Notes under the pieces: generated by a model
Told to the model about the DNA's origin: nothing
Seen by the model: only the letters and a program-made list of their open reading frames with translations
Database searches by the model: none
Part shown: piece by piece, positions 57,332 to 64,000 of the stretch
Layout: the number at the start of each line of letters is the position of its first letter
Numbering within the stretch: position 1 is the first letter of the stretch
Assembly: GCA_902623175.1 (NCBI GenBank)
Contig: CACNSR010000004.1
Coordinates: forward strand, 1 to 64,000
DNA length: 64,000 nucleotides
From: Halieaceae bacterium
Lineage (GTDB): Bacteria; Pseudomonadota; Gammaproteobacteria; Pseudomonadales; Halieaceae
Direction: 5' to 3'
Program-made: the position numbers and the translations under genes

Positions 57332-58372
57332 TCAATCCTCGAGAGTGGGCAAGAGAAACAGCCCACTGGCCGAGGTATGATGAGTCAGGGCATCCACCGC
57401 GAGTAATACTGCGCCCGCCGTCCAGGTGGGCTTCTCGTTTGGCCAAAGCACTTGCTCGGCGAACTGATAACCGGTCCACCAGGCGCCGTCACTATCGCGC
57501 CACTGTGTGAGCCAACTGAACAACTCTGCCGCCTGATCGCGCTCCCCCGCCGCCAAAAGTGCCAGGATCAGTTCACAAGACTCTGCCACTGTCGCCCAAG
57601 GCTGGTGGTTCTCACAGCGGCAGCCGATGCCCGGCTCGACAAACTCCGACCACCTTTTTGCCAGTCGATCTGTAGCCTGCTCGCCTACGACCCATCCAGC
57701 CAGGATGGGGTAAAACCAATCCATTGCATAGCGGGATTTACTCTCCCAGGTGCGGTCGAAACGGTCGGGGCAATGCCGCAGCGCCTGCCCCAGTTTGGCA
57801 CGCGCATCGCGCCACGCTCTAGAAGGCTCATTGAGCTGGTCCGCGATTAAAATCGCGCACTCCAGTGATTTATAGATCGAGCTGCATCCGGTCACCAGTG
57901 CATCCCCCAACGGAGCATCGCTTGGATCAACCGCCCAATCGATTTCGCCCTCCGGGCTTTGATAGCACAGCACAAACGCGATCGCTTTTGACACCACGGG
58001 GAAGTACCGCGTCAAAAAATTGGCATCCTGGGTAATCAAAAAATGGTGCCAGACCCCAGTAGCAATATAGGCAACGTAATTGGTCTCGCGTCGATCAACA
58101 CTGAGATCAGCCTCCCCTTCCCGGTAGCAGGCCCACCAGCTGCCGTCTTCGAGCTGCATCTCGCCGAGCCAGGCATAGGCGCGCTCGGCAGCCGCAATTT
58201 CGCCCGCAACGCTCAACCCCATGGCGGCCTCGGTATGATCCCAGGGGTCGGTATGTCCACCGTCAAACCAAGGTATTTCACCCGAAGCGCGTTGGGTCGC
58301 GAGCAGAAATTCGACGGTCGGCCGCAGCCACTGGGCCGGATAGACCCCTGGGCCCAAAAGCGACGCATTCAT
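57332..58372 (-). CDS. Alpha/alpha-toroid (prenyltransferase/squalene-cyclase-like) protein
   Basis: A 346-residue protein with repeated Trp- and Gly-rich segments (EDGSWWACYREGE, DSDGAWWTGYQFAEQV, GEIPWFDGGHTDPWDHTEAAMG) typical of the helical toroid shared by terpene cyclases, prenyltransferases and some glycosidases. No DXDD or zinc motif is evident, so cyclase chemistry is doubtful. The ATG at 58372 overlaps the upstream methyltransferase stop (ATGA). It is third in a coupled glycosyltransferase-methyltransferase-toroid set. Confidence 0.75.
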   Translation of the reverse strand: MNASLLGPGVYPAQWLRPTVEFLLATQRASGEIPWFDGGHTDPWDHTEAAMGLSVAGEIAAAERAYAWLGEMQLEDGSWWACYREGEADLSVDRRETNYVAYIATGVWHHFLITQDANFLTRYFPVVSKAIAFVLCYQSPEGEIDWAVDPSDAPLGDALVTGCSSIYKSLECAILIADQLNEPSRAWRDARAKLGQALRHCPDRFDRTWESKSRYAMDWFYPILAGWVVGEQATDRLAKRWSEFVEPGIGCRCENHQPWATVAESCELILALLAAGERDQAAELFSWLTQWRDSDGAWWTGYQFAEQVLWPNEKPTWTAGAVLLAVDALTHHTSASGLFLLPTLED

Positions 58373-59109
58373 GTGTGGCTCTCCGGCGGCGCTTCCTTCT
58401 GGACTGCTGGCTTGGTGAAGTACAGCACGACGCTTTTGCCCATAACGGGATTCAGCAACGTATCGATAGCGCGGGTGATCCAGGGCCGCTTCATCAAATC
58501 CCAGACCAGCAACTGATGATAGAGACGCACTGGCCACGGCTCCGGGTCGCTGCGCCAATACAGGCACTTCAACCACCAATAGGGCACGTGCAACGCGTGG
58601 GCGCTGCCCCGACCGGTCAGCACAAAACCTTGCCGCACGACCTCACGGGCCAGATGTGTCGCGTCAAAAATCCGGATATGTCCTCCCGGCGTTGTCCGAT
58701 ACCCTTCACTCAACTGCCAGCAGATCCACTCGGGCCACTGCCTTGGCACGCTGATACACAATCGACCACCCGGCTTCAGGACTCGCCAGAGCTCCTCCAA
58801 CACCGCCAGATAATTGGGAATATGCTCCAGAATCTCACTGGCAATGGCGGCATCGACGCTCTCGTCAGACAGTGGCAAACCGGTAGCGTCCCCTGCCGCA
58901 AAGTTGATGTCGCCACCCGGTGCATGGAGCGCCATGTCTTGACTACGCTGGGCCGCGGTGCCCAGATCCTGCTCGGAAAGATCAATTCCCAAAGCCTGAA
59001 CACCCTCGAGCAAATAAGTAGCAAGGGTATGGCGCCCCTCACCGCAGCCCACGTCTACGCACACCTCCCCCGGTGCTAGCGCCAGTTCGTCGAGGTCAAC
59101 CGTCAGCAT
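58369..59109 (-). CDS. Class I SAM-dependent methyltransferase (Methyltransf_11)
   Basis: A 246-residue methyltransferase: GEVCVDVGCGEGRHTLATY (motif I), GDATGLPLSDESVDAAIASEILEH and ELWRVLKPGGRLCISVPRQWPEW. The C-terminus (PVRLYHQLLVWDLMKRPWITRAID) resembles family members linked to glycan or lipid modification. It overlaps the glycosyltransferase by 7 bases and the toroid gene by 4. Confidence 0.9.
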   Translation of the reverse strand: MLTVDLDELALAPGEVCVDVGCGEGRHTLATYLLEGVQALGIDLSEQDLGTAAQRSQDMALHAPGGDINFAAGDATGLPLSDESVDAAIASEILEHIPNYLAVLEELWRVLKPGGRLCISVPRQWPEWICWQLSEGYRTTPGGHIRIFDATHLAREVVRQGFVLTGRGSAHALHVPYWWLKCLYWRSDPEPWPVRLYHQLLVWDLMKRPWITRAIDTLLNPVMGKSVVLYFTKPAVQKEAPPESHT

Positions 59110-60434
59110 GCGTCAATGCAGGCCCGGTATTGCGCGACCATGTGCTGTGCGCAAACTGACCAGCAGAAATGCCGCTCGACCCGCTGCCGACCCTGATCAC
59201 CCAGTGCTCTCGCCAAATTGGGGTCAGTAAGCACGCGCTCGAGTGTTTCCGCCAGCGCGTCGCTGTCGCCCGCCGGCACCACCAAACCACCGTCGGCGAC
59301 CACCTCTGCCAGGGCACCACCATCACTCGATACCAGCGGAATGCCGGCGGCCATGGCCTCAACCGCAGGCAAGCCGAAACCCTCATAGAGGCTGGCGACG
59401 ACCGCTACCGTGCTTTCTGCATAGAGACGATTGATCTCTTCGTGGCTGGCATCACCGACAAAACGAATGTGGTCAACCAGCCCGAGGCGCTGAATGAGCG
59501 CTTCGGTATCACCACCCGCTTTCGGTCGTGCGATCAATAACAGCTGACGCGTGGGGTCCATCTCAACCAGCTTTTTGAATGCCTCGAGTAACACCGGCAG
59601 TCCTTTCAGCGGCGCATCCGCCGACGCGGTGGCGATGATCTGCCCCCGTTTGCGTGGGACTGAAGGCAGTGGTTTGAAGAGTTGGGTATCCACACCATTA
59701 GGCACCACATGTAACACCCCCGGGAGCACGCCAAAATCGGTGGCGATGTCCGCGGCAGAGCAGCGCGAGACCGTAACAATGTGGCGCAGTCGCCCGGCGA
59801 TCCTGGATTGCATGCCAAGAAATCGGTGCCAACGACGGATCATTAGCCGCCACCACCAGCGGGGCTCTCCTGCCAAAGCGACCCTGAGATCCCGGGTGAT
59901 GGGATGATGGATCGTGGTCACTACTGGCAGGCTCGCCCGCTGGAGGTCCAGAATGCCGTCGGCGAGGGTTTGGTTGTCGTGCACCACGTCAAACTCGTCT
60001 GCATGATCGAGCAGCCAATCCCGCACCCGCTCGCCAAACGTCTCGGGCTCGGCAAACCCTCCGCTTAGCTTGCTGAACCATTCTTTGCGCCCCAGCCGAT
60101 CGCCTAGCTCTGCGCGGGTCACGCTCCAGAGATCTCGAGAATACAAATCGAGGCTCGGTAATTTGACCAACTCCACACCCGCGACCAAATTCGGATATGG
60201 CGGCCCCGAGATGACGGTGACCTTATGACCCAGCTGCATGAGCGCCTGGCTGAGGTAGCGCAGATAAACGCCCTGCCCCCCCGAAAACGGCGCTGATCGA
60301 TAACCCAGCAGCGCCACGCTCAAGGGCCTGCCGTCGCGCACGGCGACATTAGCTTCAGCAGCATTAGGCGTGTGAAGGGGTGCGTTAATGGGAGGCTCCG
60401 GGTGGGTAACTACTAATGGCAGTAGCCATGCCAT
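59103..60434 (-). CDS. GT4 family glycosyltransferase
   Basis: A 443-residue retaining GT-B glycosyltransferase: N-terminal SAPFSGGQGVYLRYLSQAL acceptor half and C-terminal donor half with NGVDTQLFKPLP, ASADAPLKGLPVLLEAF, and the E-x7-E motif EGFGLPAVEAMAAG. About 40 residues precede the typical N-terminus, so a shorter start is possible. It is first of the coupled three-gene set, divergent from rmlA. Confidence 0.92.
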   Translation of the reverse strand: MAWLLPLVVTHPEPPINAPLHTPNAAEANVAVRDGRPLSVALLGYRSAPFSGGQGVYLRYLSQALMQLGHKVTVISGPPYPNLVAGVELVKLPSLDLYSRDLWSVTRAELGDRLGRKEWFSKLSGGFAEPETFGERVRDWLLDHADEFDVVHDNQTLADGILDLQRASLPVVTTIHHPITRDLRVALAGEPRWWWRLMIRRWHRFLGMQSRIAGRLRHIVTVSRCSAADIATDFGVLPGVLHVVPNGVDTQLFKPLPSVPRKRGQIIATASADAPLKGLPVLLEAFKKLVEMDPTRQLLLIARPKAGGDTEALIQRLGLVDHIRFVGDASHEEINRLYAESTVAVVASLYEGFGLPAVEAMAAGIPLVSSDGGALAEVVADGGLVVPAGDSDALAETLERVLTDPNLARALGDQGRQRVERHFCWSVCAQHMVAQYRACIDAC

Positions 60435-60541
60435 ATTATCGGCCAGCTACCGCAAAGTACAGGCGGTGCAGTTTAGCGGCGGCTCGCCAACTCTGCCATC
60501 GGCTAGTAAACTCCGTCGCCCCGTGAGCAGATCGTAGCACC

Positions 60542-61450
60542 ATGGCTGAGCACACCGCATACAAGGGCATTATTCTCGCTGGTGGGTCTGGCACCCGTCT
60601 GCACCCGCTGACCGCCTCAGTCAGCAAACAGCTGATGCCCGTGTACGACAAGCCCATGATTTACTACCCGCTTGCCACGCTGATGCAATCAGGCATTCGG
60701 GACATCTTAATTATTACCACGGCTCGCGATCAGCTCGCTTATGCCGATCTTCTGGGGGATGGCAGCCAATGGGGTATGAATCTTCAGTATACGATTCAGG
60801 TCAGCCCCGATGGCCTAGCTCAGGCTTTTCTACTGGGCGAGAACTTCATTGGCCAAAGCCCCGTGTGCCTGGTGCTAGGTGACAATATTTTCTATGGAGC
60901 GGGCTTCACCAGTAAGCTCAGACGCGCAGCGCAACGCAACGATGGAGCTTCTGTCTTTGCCTATTACGTCCATGACCCAGAGCGCTACGGTGTAATCGAG
61001 TTCGACGCGGAGGGGCGCGCGATTGGTATTGAGGAAAAACCCGATGCGCCGCGGTCTCATTACGCGGTGACCGGCCTCTATTTTTATGACAACGACGTCA
61101 TATCGGTGACGAAGGGCATTACCCCATCGGCGCGCGGCGAGCTTGAGATTACAGATGTGAATCGTCACTACCTTGAGCAAGGATCGCTACAGGTGGAAGT
61201 CATGGGTCAGGGCACGGCCTGGCTGGATACCGGCACGCATCAATCTCTGCTCGACGCGGGCAATTTTATCCGCGTCATAGAGGAAAGACAGGGCCTGAAG
61301 GTCGCCTGTCTGGAAGAGATCGCCTACCGACTCGGGTACATCACCGCCAATGAGGTACTGTCACTGGCAGCACCACTCGTGAAAAGCGGTTACGGCGCTT
61401 ATCTCGAGACGATGGTGAGCGAAGGCGGCCTGGTATTTGATGAAGATTGA
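60542..61450 (+). CDS. rmlA: Glucose-1-phosphate thymidylyltransferase
   Basis: First step of dTDP-L-rhamnose synthesis. The 302-residue enzyme has [33 protein letters not shown] and VLGDNIFYG motifs. It overlaps rmlC by 11 bases on the same strand. The length matches RmlA. Confidence 0.97.
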   Translation: MAEHTAYKGIILAGGSGTRLHPLTASVSKQLMPVYDKPMIYYPLATLMQSGIRDILIITTARDQLAYADLLGDGSQWGMNLQYTIQVSPDGLAQAFLLGENFIGQSPVCLVLGDNIFYGAGFTSKLRRAAQRNDGASVFAYYVHDPERYGVIEFDAEGRAIGIEEKPDAPRSHYAVTGLYFYDNDVISVTKGITPSARGELEITDVNRHYLEQGSLQVEVMGQGTAWLDTGTHQSLLDAGNFIRVIEERQGLKVACLEEIAYRLGYITANEVLSLAAPLVKSGYGAYLETMVSEGGLVFDED

Positions 61451-61997
61451 ATCGACTCCATTGACGGGTGTGACGCTGATCACACCCACGGTACAAAGCG
61501 ATGCCCGCGGCTTTTTTCTAGAGACCTGGCATGCTGAGCGCTATATGCACGCGGGTATCGACCTTCCCTTTGTGCAGGACAACCACAGCTGCTCGAGCCA
61601 GGGCATTCTGCGGGGATTGCACCTGCAGACTGAGAAGCCCCAGGGAAAGCTGGTGCGGGTCACTTCCGGCGCCGTATTCGACGTGGTGGTCGATTGCCGG
61701 GCTGGCTCTCCCAGCTGTGGTAAGTGGTATGGCGTCACGCTGACGGCAAAGGCACAAGAGCAGCTGTGGATCCCACCAGGCTGCGCCCACGGTTTTTACG
61801 TGCTGACCGACTCAGCGGATTTTCTCTACAAGTGCACCGACTATTATCATCCCGAAAGCGAAATCTCGCTGGCCTGGGACGATCCCACCATCGGGATTGA
61901 GTGGCCAATCGCCGAAGGCGAAGCACCCGAGCTCTCAACAAAAGATCGCTCGGGGGTTCAGTGGCAAGATTGCCCACTATATGAAGGGCTGATCTAG
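61440..61997 (+). CDS. rmlC: dTDP-4-dehydrorhamnose 3,5-epimerase
   Basis: Third enzyme of the rhamnose pathway. The ATG at 61440 gives 185 residues with [18 protein letters not shown] (catalytic His) and the [25 protein letters not shown] segment, with the catalytic Tyr. It overlaps rmlA at its start and the 3' end of convergent rmlB by 4 bases. Confidence 0.97.
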   Translation: MKIESTPLTGVTLITPTVQSDARGFFLETWHAERYMHAGIDLPFVQDNHSCSSQGILRGLHLQTEKPQGKLVRVTSGAVFDVVVDCRAGSPSCGKWYGVTLTAKAQEQLWIPPGCAHGFYVLTDSADFLYKCTDYYHPESEISLAWDDPTIGIEWPIAEGEAPELSTKDRSGVQWQDCPLYEGLI

Positions 61998-63073
61998 CGC
62001 GCCGTGGCCGCCCGCTCCAGGAGCGGGCGCCACCATTCCTCGTTGGACAGGTACCAGTCGACCGTTTTTGCCAAACCTGTCTCAAGAGTCTCGTTGGGAA
62101 CGAAGCCCAGCGTCTGCTCAATTTTTGAGGCATCGATGGCGTAGCGCCAGTCATGCCCCGCACGGTCTGCTACGAACTCAATCAGCGACTCACTGCGCTC
62201 GCCGCGCGCCTGAGGCGCATTGGGGAAACGCGTCACTAGCGCCGAATTACTCGCGAAACGTGCATCCATCACGCGGCACAGCAAGTTGACGATATCGAGG
62301 TTCGCCCACTCGTTGTGACCGCCGATGTTGTAGACCTCACCGGGCATGCCTACTTCCAGAATACGGGCAATGCCCCGCGCGTGATCCTCAACGTACAGCC
62401 AGTCGCGGATATTGGTGCCATCGCCGTACACGGGAATCACTCCCCCATCGAGAATCCGCGTCAGACACAGCGGAATCAGCTTCTCCGGAAAATGATAGGG
62501 CCCGTAATTGTTCGAGCAGTTACTCGTAGTGACCTGCAGGCCATAGGTGTGCTGGTAAGCACGCACGAGATGGTCGCTGCCCGCTTTGCTGGCTGAGTAG
62601 GGTGAGTTCGGTTTGTAACGCGTGGTCTCGGTGAATGCAGGGTCGTCTGGCGCCAATGACCCGTACACCTCGTCGGTGGAGACGTGATGGAACCGATGCT
62701 CGCGGCCCGACCCTGACAGCCAGGCGCCGCGGGCCGCCGCCAGCAGCGTGTGCGTACCCTCAAGATTGTTGCGAATAAACGCATCGGGCTCGGTAATGGA
62801 GCGATCCACGTGGCTCTCTGCGGCAAAGTGCACAATTGTGTCAATATCGTGATCCGCCAAAACCCGAGCGACCAGATCGGCATCGCAGATATCGCCCATG
62901 ACAAAGTGAATACACTCGGCCTGCTCAAGAGTCTTAAGGCTCAGACGGTTACCCGCATAGGTCAGTGCATCCAGCACTACGACCGTGTCCTCTGGGTAAA
63001 CTTCGACCCAGTGGTAGACAAAGTTCGCGCCGATGAACCCCGCCCCGCCCGTGACCATCACTGATCGCGCCAT
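61994..63073 (-). CDS. rmlB: dTDP-glucose 4,6-dehydratase
   Basis: Second enzyme of the rhamnose pathway. The 359-residue extended-SDR protein has GGAGFIGANFV, AESHVDRSI, and the Y-x3-K in PYSASKAGSDHLVRA. The ATG at 63073 fits better than the GTG one codon upstream. It is transcribed opposite rmlAC and follows rmlD by 11 bp. Confidence 0.97.
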   Translation of the reverse strand: MARSVMVTGGAGFIGANFVYHWVEVYPEDTVVVLDALTYAGNRLSLKTLEQAECIHFVMGDICDADLVARVLADHDIDTIVHFAAESHVDRSITEPDAFIRNNLEGTHTLLAAARGAWLSGSGREHRFHHVSTDEVYGSLAPDDPAFTETTRYKPNSPYSASKAGSDHLVRAYQHTYGLQVTTSNCSNNYGPYHFPEKLIPLCLTRILDGGVIPVYGDGTNIRDWLYVEDHARGIARILEVGMPGEVYNIGGHNEWANLDIVNLLCRVMDARFASNSALVTRFPNAPQARGERSESLIEFVADRAGHDWRYAIDASKIEQTLGFVPNETLETGLAKTVDWYLSNEEWWRPLLERAATAR

Positions 63074-63084
63074 CACACCGTTCC

Positions 63085-63957
63085 CTAAGGTCGCTGCTGT
63101 GACCGTAGCATGTTACGTAGCGCTTCGCGCCAGGGCCATTGAGTCACGTTGAGAGCGCTGCAGGTATCGCTACAATCGAGTACGCTATAAGCGGGCCGCT
63201 TTGCTTTGGTCGGAAAAGCATCCGATGAAATCGGCTCAATCTTTGCAGGAGTAGATAGCAGACCTAGAGCCAAAGCCTCCTCGTGGATACCACAGGCAAA
63301 ATCGTACCAACTGATCGCGCCGGTATCGGACCAATGAAATACCCCCCCAGCGTCACCATTAAGCGCCAACAACCAGCAGATTTCTGCGAGACCGCGGGCC
63401 GAAGTCGGCGAACCAATTTGATCATTCACAACGCGCACAGTGCCCTGCTCGCGCATCAGTCGCAGCATCGTCAGCACAAAATTACGGCCGTCAGGGCTAT
63501 AGACCCAGCTGGTGCGCACCACGGCATGGCTCGCTCCACTGGCGAGCACGGCCTGCTCGCCTCGCCACTTGCTTGCGCCATAAACACCCAAGGGTGCGGG
63601 ATGTGCGGCAGGGGCATAAGGCCGATGCGCACGGCCATCAAAAACAAAGTCGGTGGAGATATGCACTAGTCGCAACCCGCGCTGGGCACATAGCGCACCC
63701 AGCATGGCGGGGGCATTGGCGTTCACGGCATCAGCCGACTCAGGGTCATCCTCGGCGGCATCTACGGCAGTGTAGGCGGCCGTATTGATCACGACATGGG
63801 GATTGATCTCATCCATCACCCTGCGTAGCACCGCGTCATCGGTCACGTCGCAGGTTCCCCGGCTGAATCCCTCTGCCGCCACCGTCTCGGGGGCGCAGTC
63901 CATACACGCCCTACCGAGTTGTCCCGCAGCACCCAGCACCAGTGCCCGCTGGGCGCT
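63085..63957 (-). CDS. rmlD: dTDP-4-dehydrorhamnose reductase
   Basis: Final step to dTDP-L-rhamnose. The roughly 290-residue protein has LVLGAAGQLGRACMD, INTAAYTAVDAAEDD and STDFVFDG, plus YGASKWRGEQAV with the catalytic Tyr and Lys. A GTG at 63960 overlaps the stop of the partial upstream gene and is the likely start, so the coding region runs to 63960. No closer ATG fits. Confidence 0.95.
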   Translation of the reverse strand, partial: SAQRALVLGAAGQLGRACMDCAPETVAAEGFSRGTCDVTDDAVLRRVMDEINPHVVINTAAYTAVDAAEDDPESADAVNANAPAMLGALCAQRGLRLVHISTDFVFDGRAHRPYAPAAHPAPLGVYGASKWRGEQAVLASGASHAVVRTSWVYSPDGRNFVLTMLRLMREQGTVRVVNDQIGSPTSARGLAEICWLLALNGDAGGVFHWSDTGAISWYDFACGIHEEALALGLLSTPAKIEPISSDAFPTKAKRPAYSVLDCSDTCSALNVTQWPWREALRNMLRSQQRP

Positions 63958-64000
63958 CACAAATGCGATTCCAGCCAGTTAATGTAGCGGGTAATCACTT
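63957..64000 (-). CDS. C-terminal end of an upstream gene (partial)
   Basis: The last 13 codons (VITRYINWLESHL) and TGA of a frame that enters from the window end. Its stop overlaps the rmlD GTG start (GTGA), so it is coupled to rmlD and probably belongs to the same sugar operon. The family cannot be told from so few residues. Confidence 0.6.
   Translation of the reverse strand, partial: VITRYINWLESHL

Overview
The window is a GC-rich (roughly 58-60 percent, by eye), densely coded gammaproteobacterial chromosome segment. Gene content and order (glnA-ntrB-ntrC, secB-grxC-rhodanese, hisBHAF, mutY-yggX, tolC opposite yqiB-cpdA-parE, serB opposite a ytjB-like gene, efp next to epmA) are those of Gammaproteobacteria. 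A ChrR/RpoE singlet-oxygen module with its target operon, a Rieske oxygenase and an octaheme cytochrome suggest a marine, light-exposed aerobe of the OM60/NOR5 (Halieaceae) kind. That placement is inference; the window holds no rRNA.

Layout: 1-8.0 kb carries pntAA (partial), chrR and rpoE on the minus strand, facing a five-gene operon (FAD amine-oxidase-like protein, DUF1365, cyclopropane-fatty-acid-synthase family methyltransferase, NhaC-type antiporter, thioesterase). The operon starts at a near-consensus RpoE/ChrR-type promoter. 8-16.7 kb is housekeeping: epmA, efp, serB, a ytjB-like membrane protein, parC, a GNAT acetyltransferase and typA. 17-22.9 kb is a nitrogen-control block: a type II glutamine synthetase and glnA (type I) diverge from a shared region with two sigma-54 promoters and paired NtrC-like sites. 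Then come a small DUF4124-like gene, ntrB and ntrC, preceded by a perfect NtrC palindrome. 22.9-33 kb holds secB-grxC-rhodanese, gpmI-envC-ctpA, hisB-hisH-hisA-hisF, and mutY-yggX. 32.9-37.1 kb is a two-gene RND efflux operon, followed by tRNA-Phe.

37.3-40.3 kb, just after the tRNA, is a patch of small unrecognised and membrane proteins and may be an insertion. 40.3-46.7 kb carries a Rieske oxygenase with an NTF2-like neighbour, a second NTF2-like protein, an ABM-domain protein, DUF1653, rdgC, a glyoxalase-family protein and a class I glutamine amidotransferase. Three decayed plus-strand genes are visible between 43.9 and 48.4 kb: an ion channel, a PAP2 phosphatase and an MJ1255-like glycosyltransferase. 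48.4-56.5 kb has an octaheme c-type cytochrome with TPRs, a YceI protein, parE, cpdA, yqiB and tolC.

56.7-64 kb is a cell-surface sugar region: a methyltransferase, then a translationally coupled minus-strand set of glycosyltransferase, methyltransferase and alpha/alpha-toroid protein, and the full dTDP-L-rhamnose set rmlA, rmlC, rmlB, rmlD.

The most notable features are the double sigma-54/NtrC control of two unrelated glutamine synthetases, the photooxidative-stress lipid operon extended by nhaC and a thioesterase gene, the run of pseudogenes, and the coupled toroid/methyltransferase/glycosyltransferase set.
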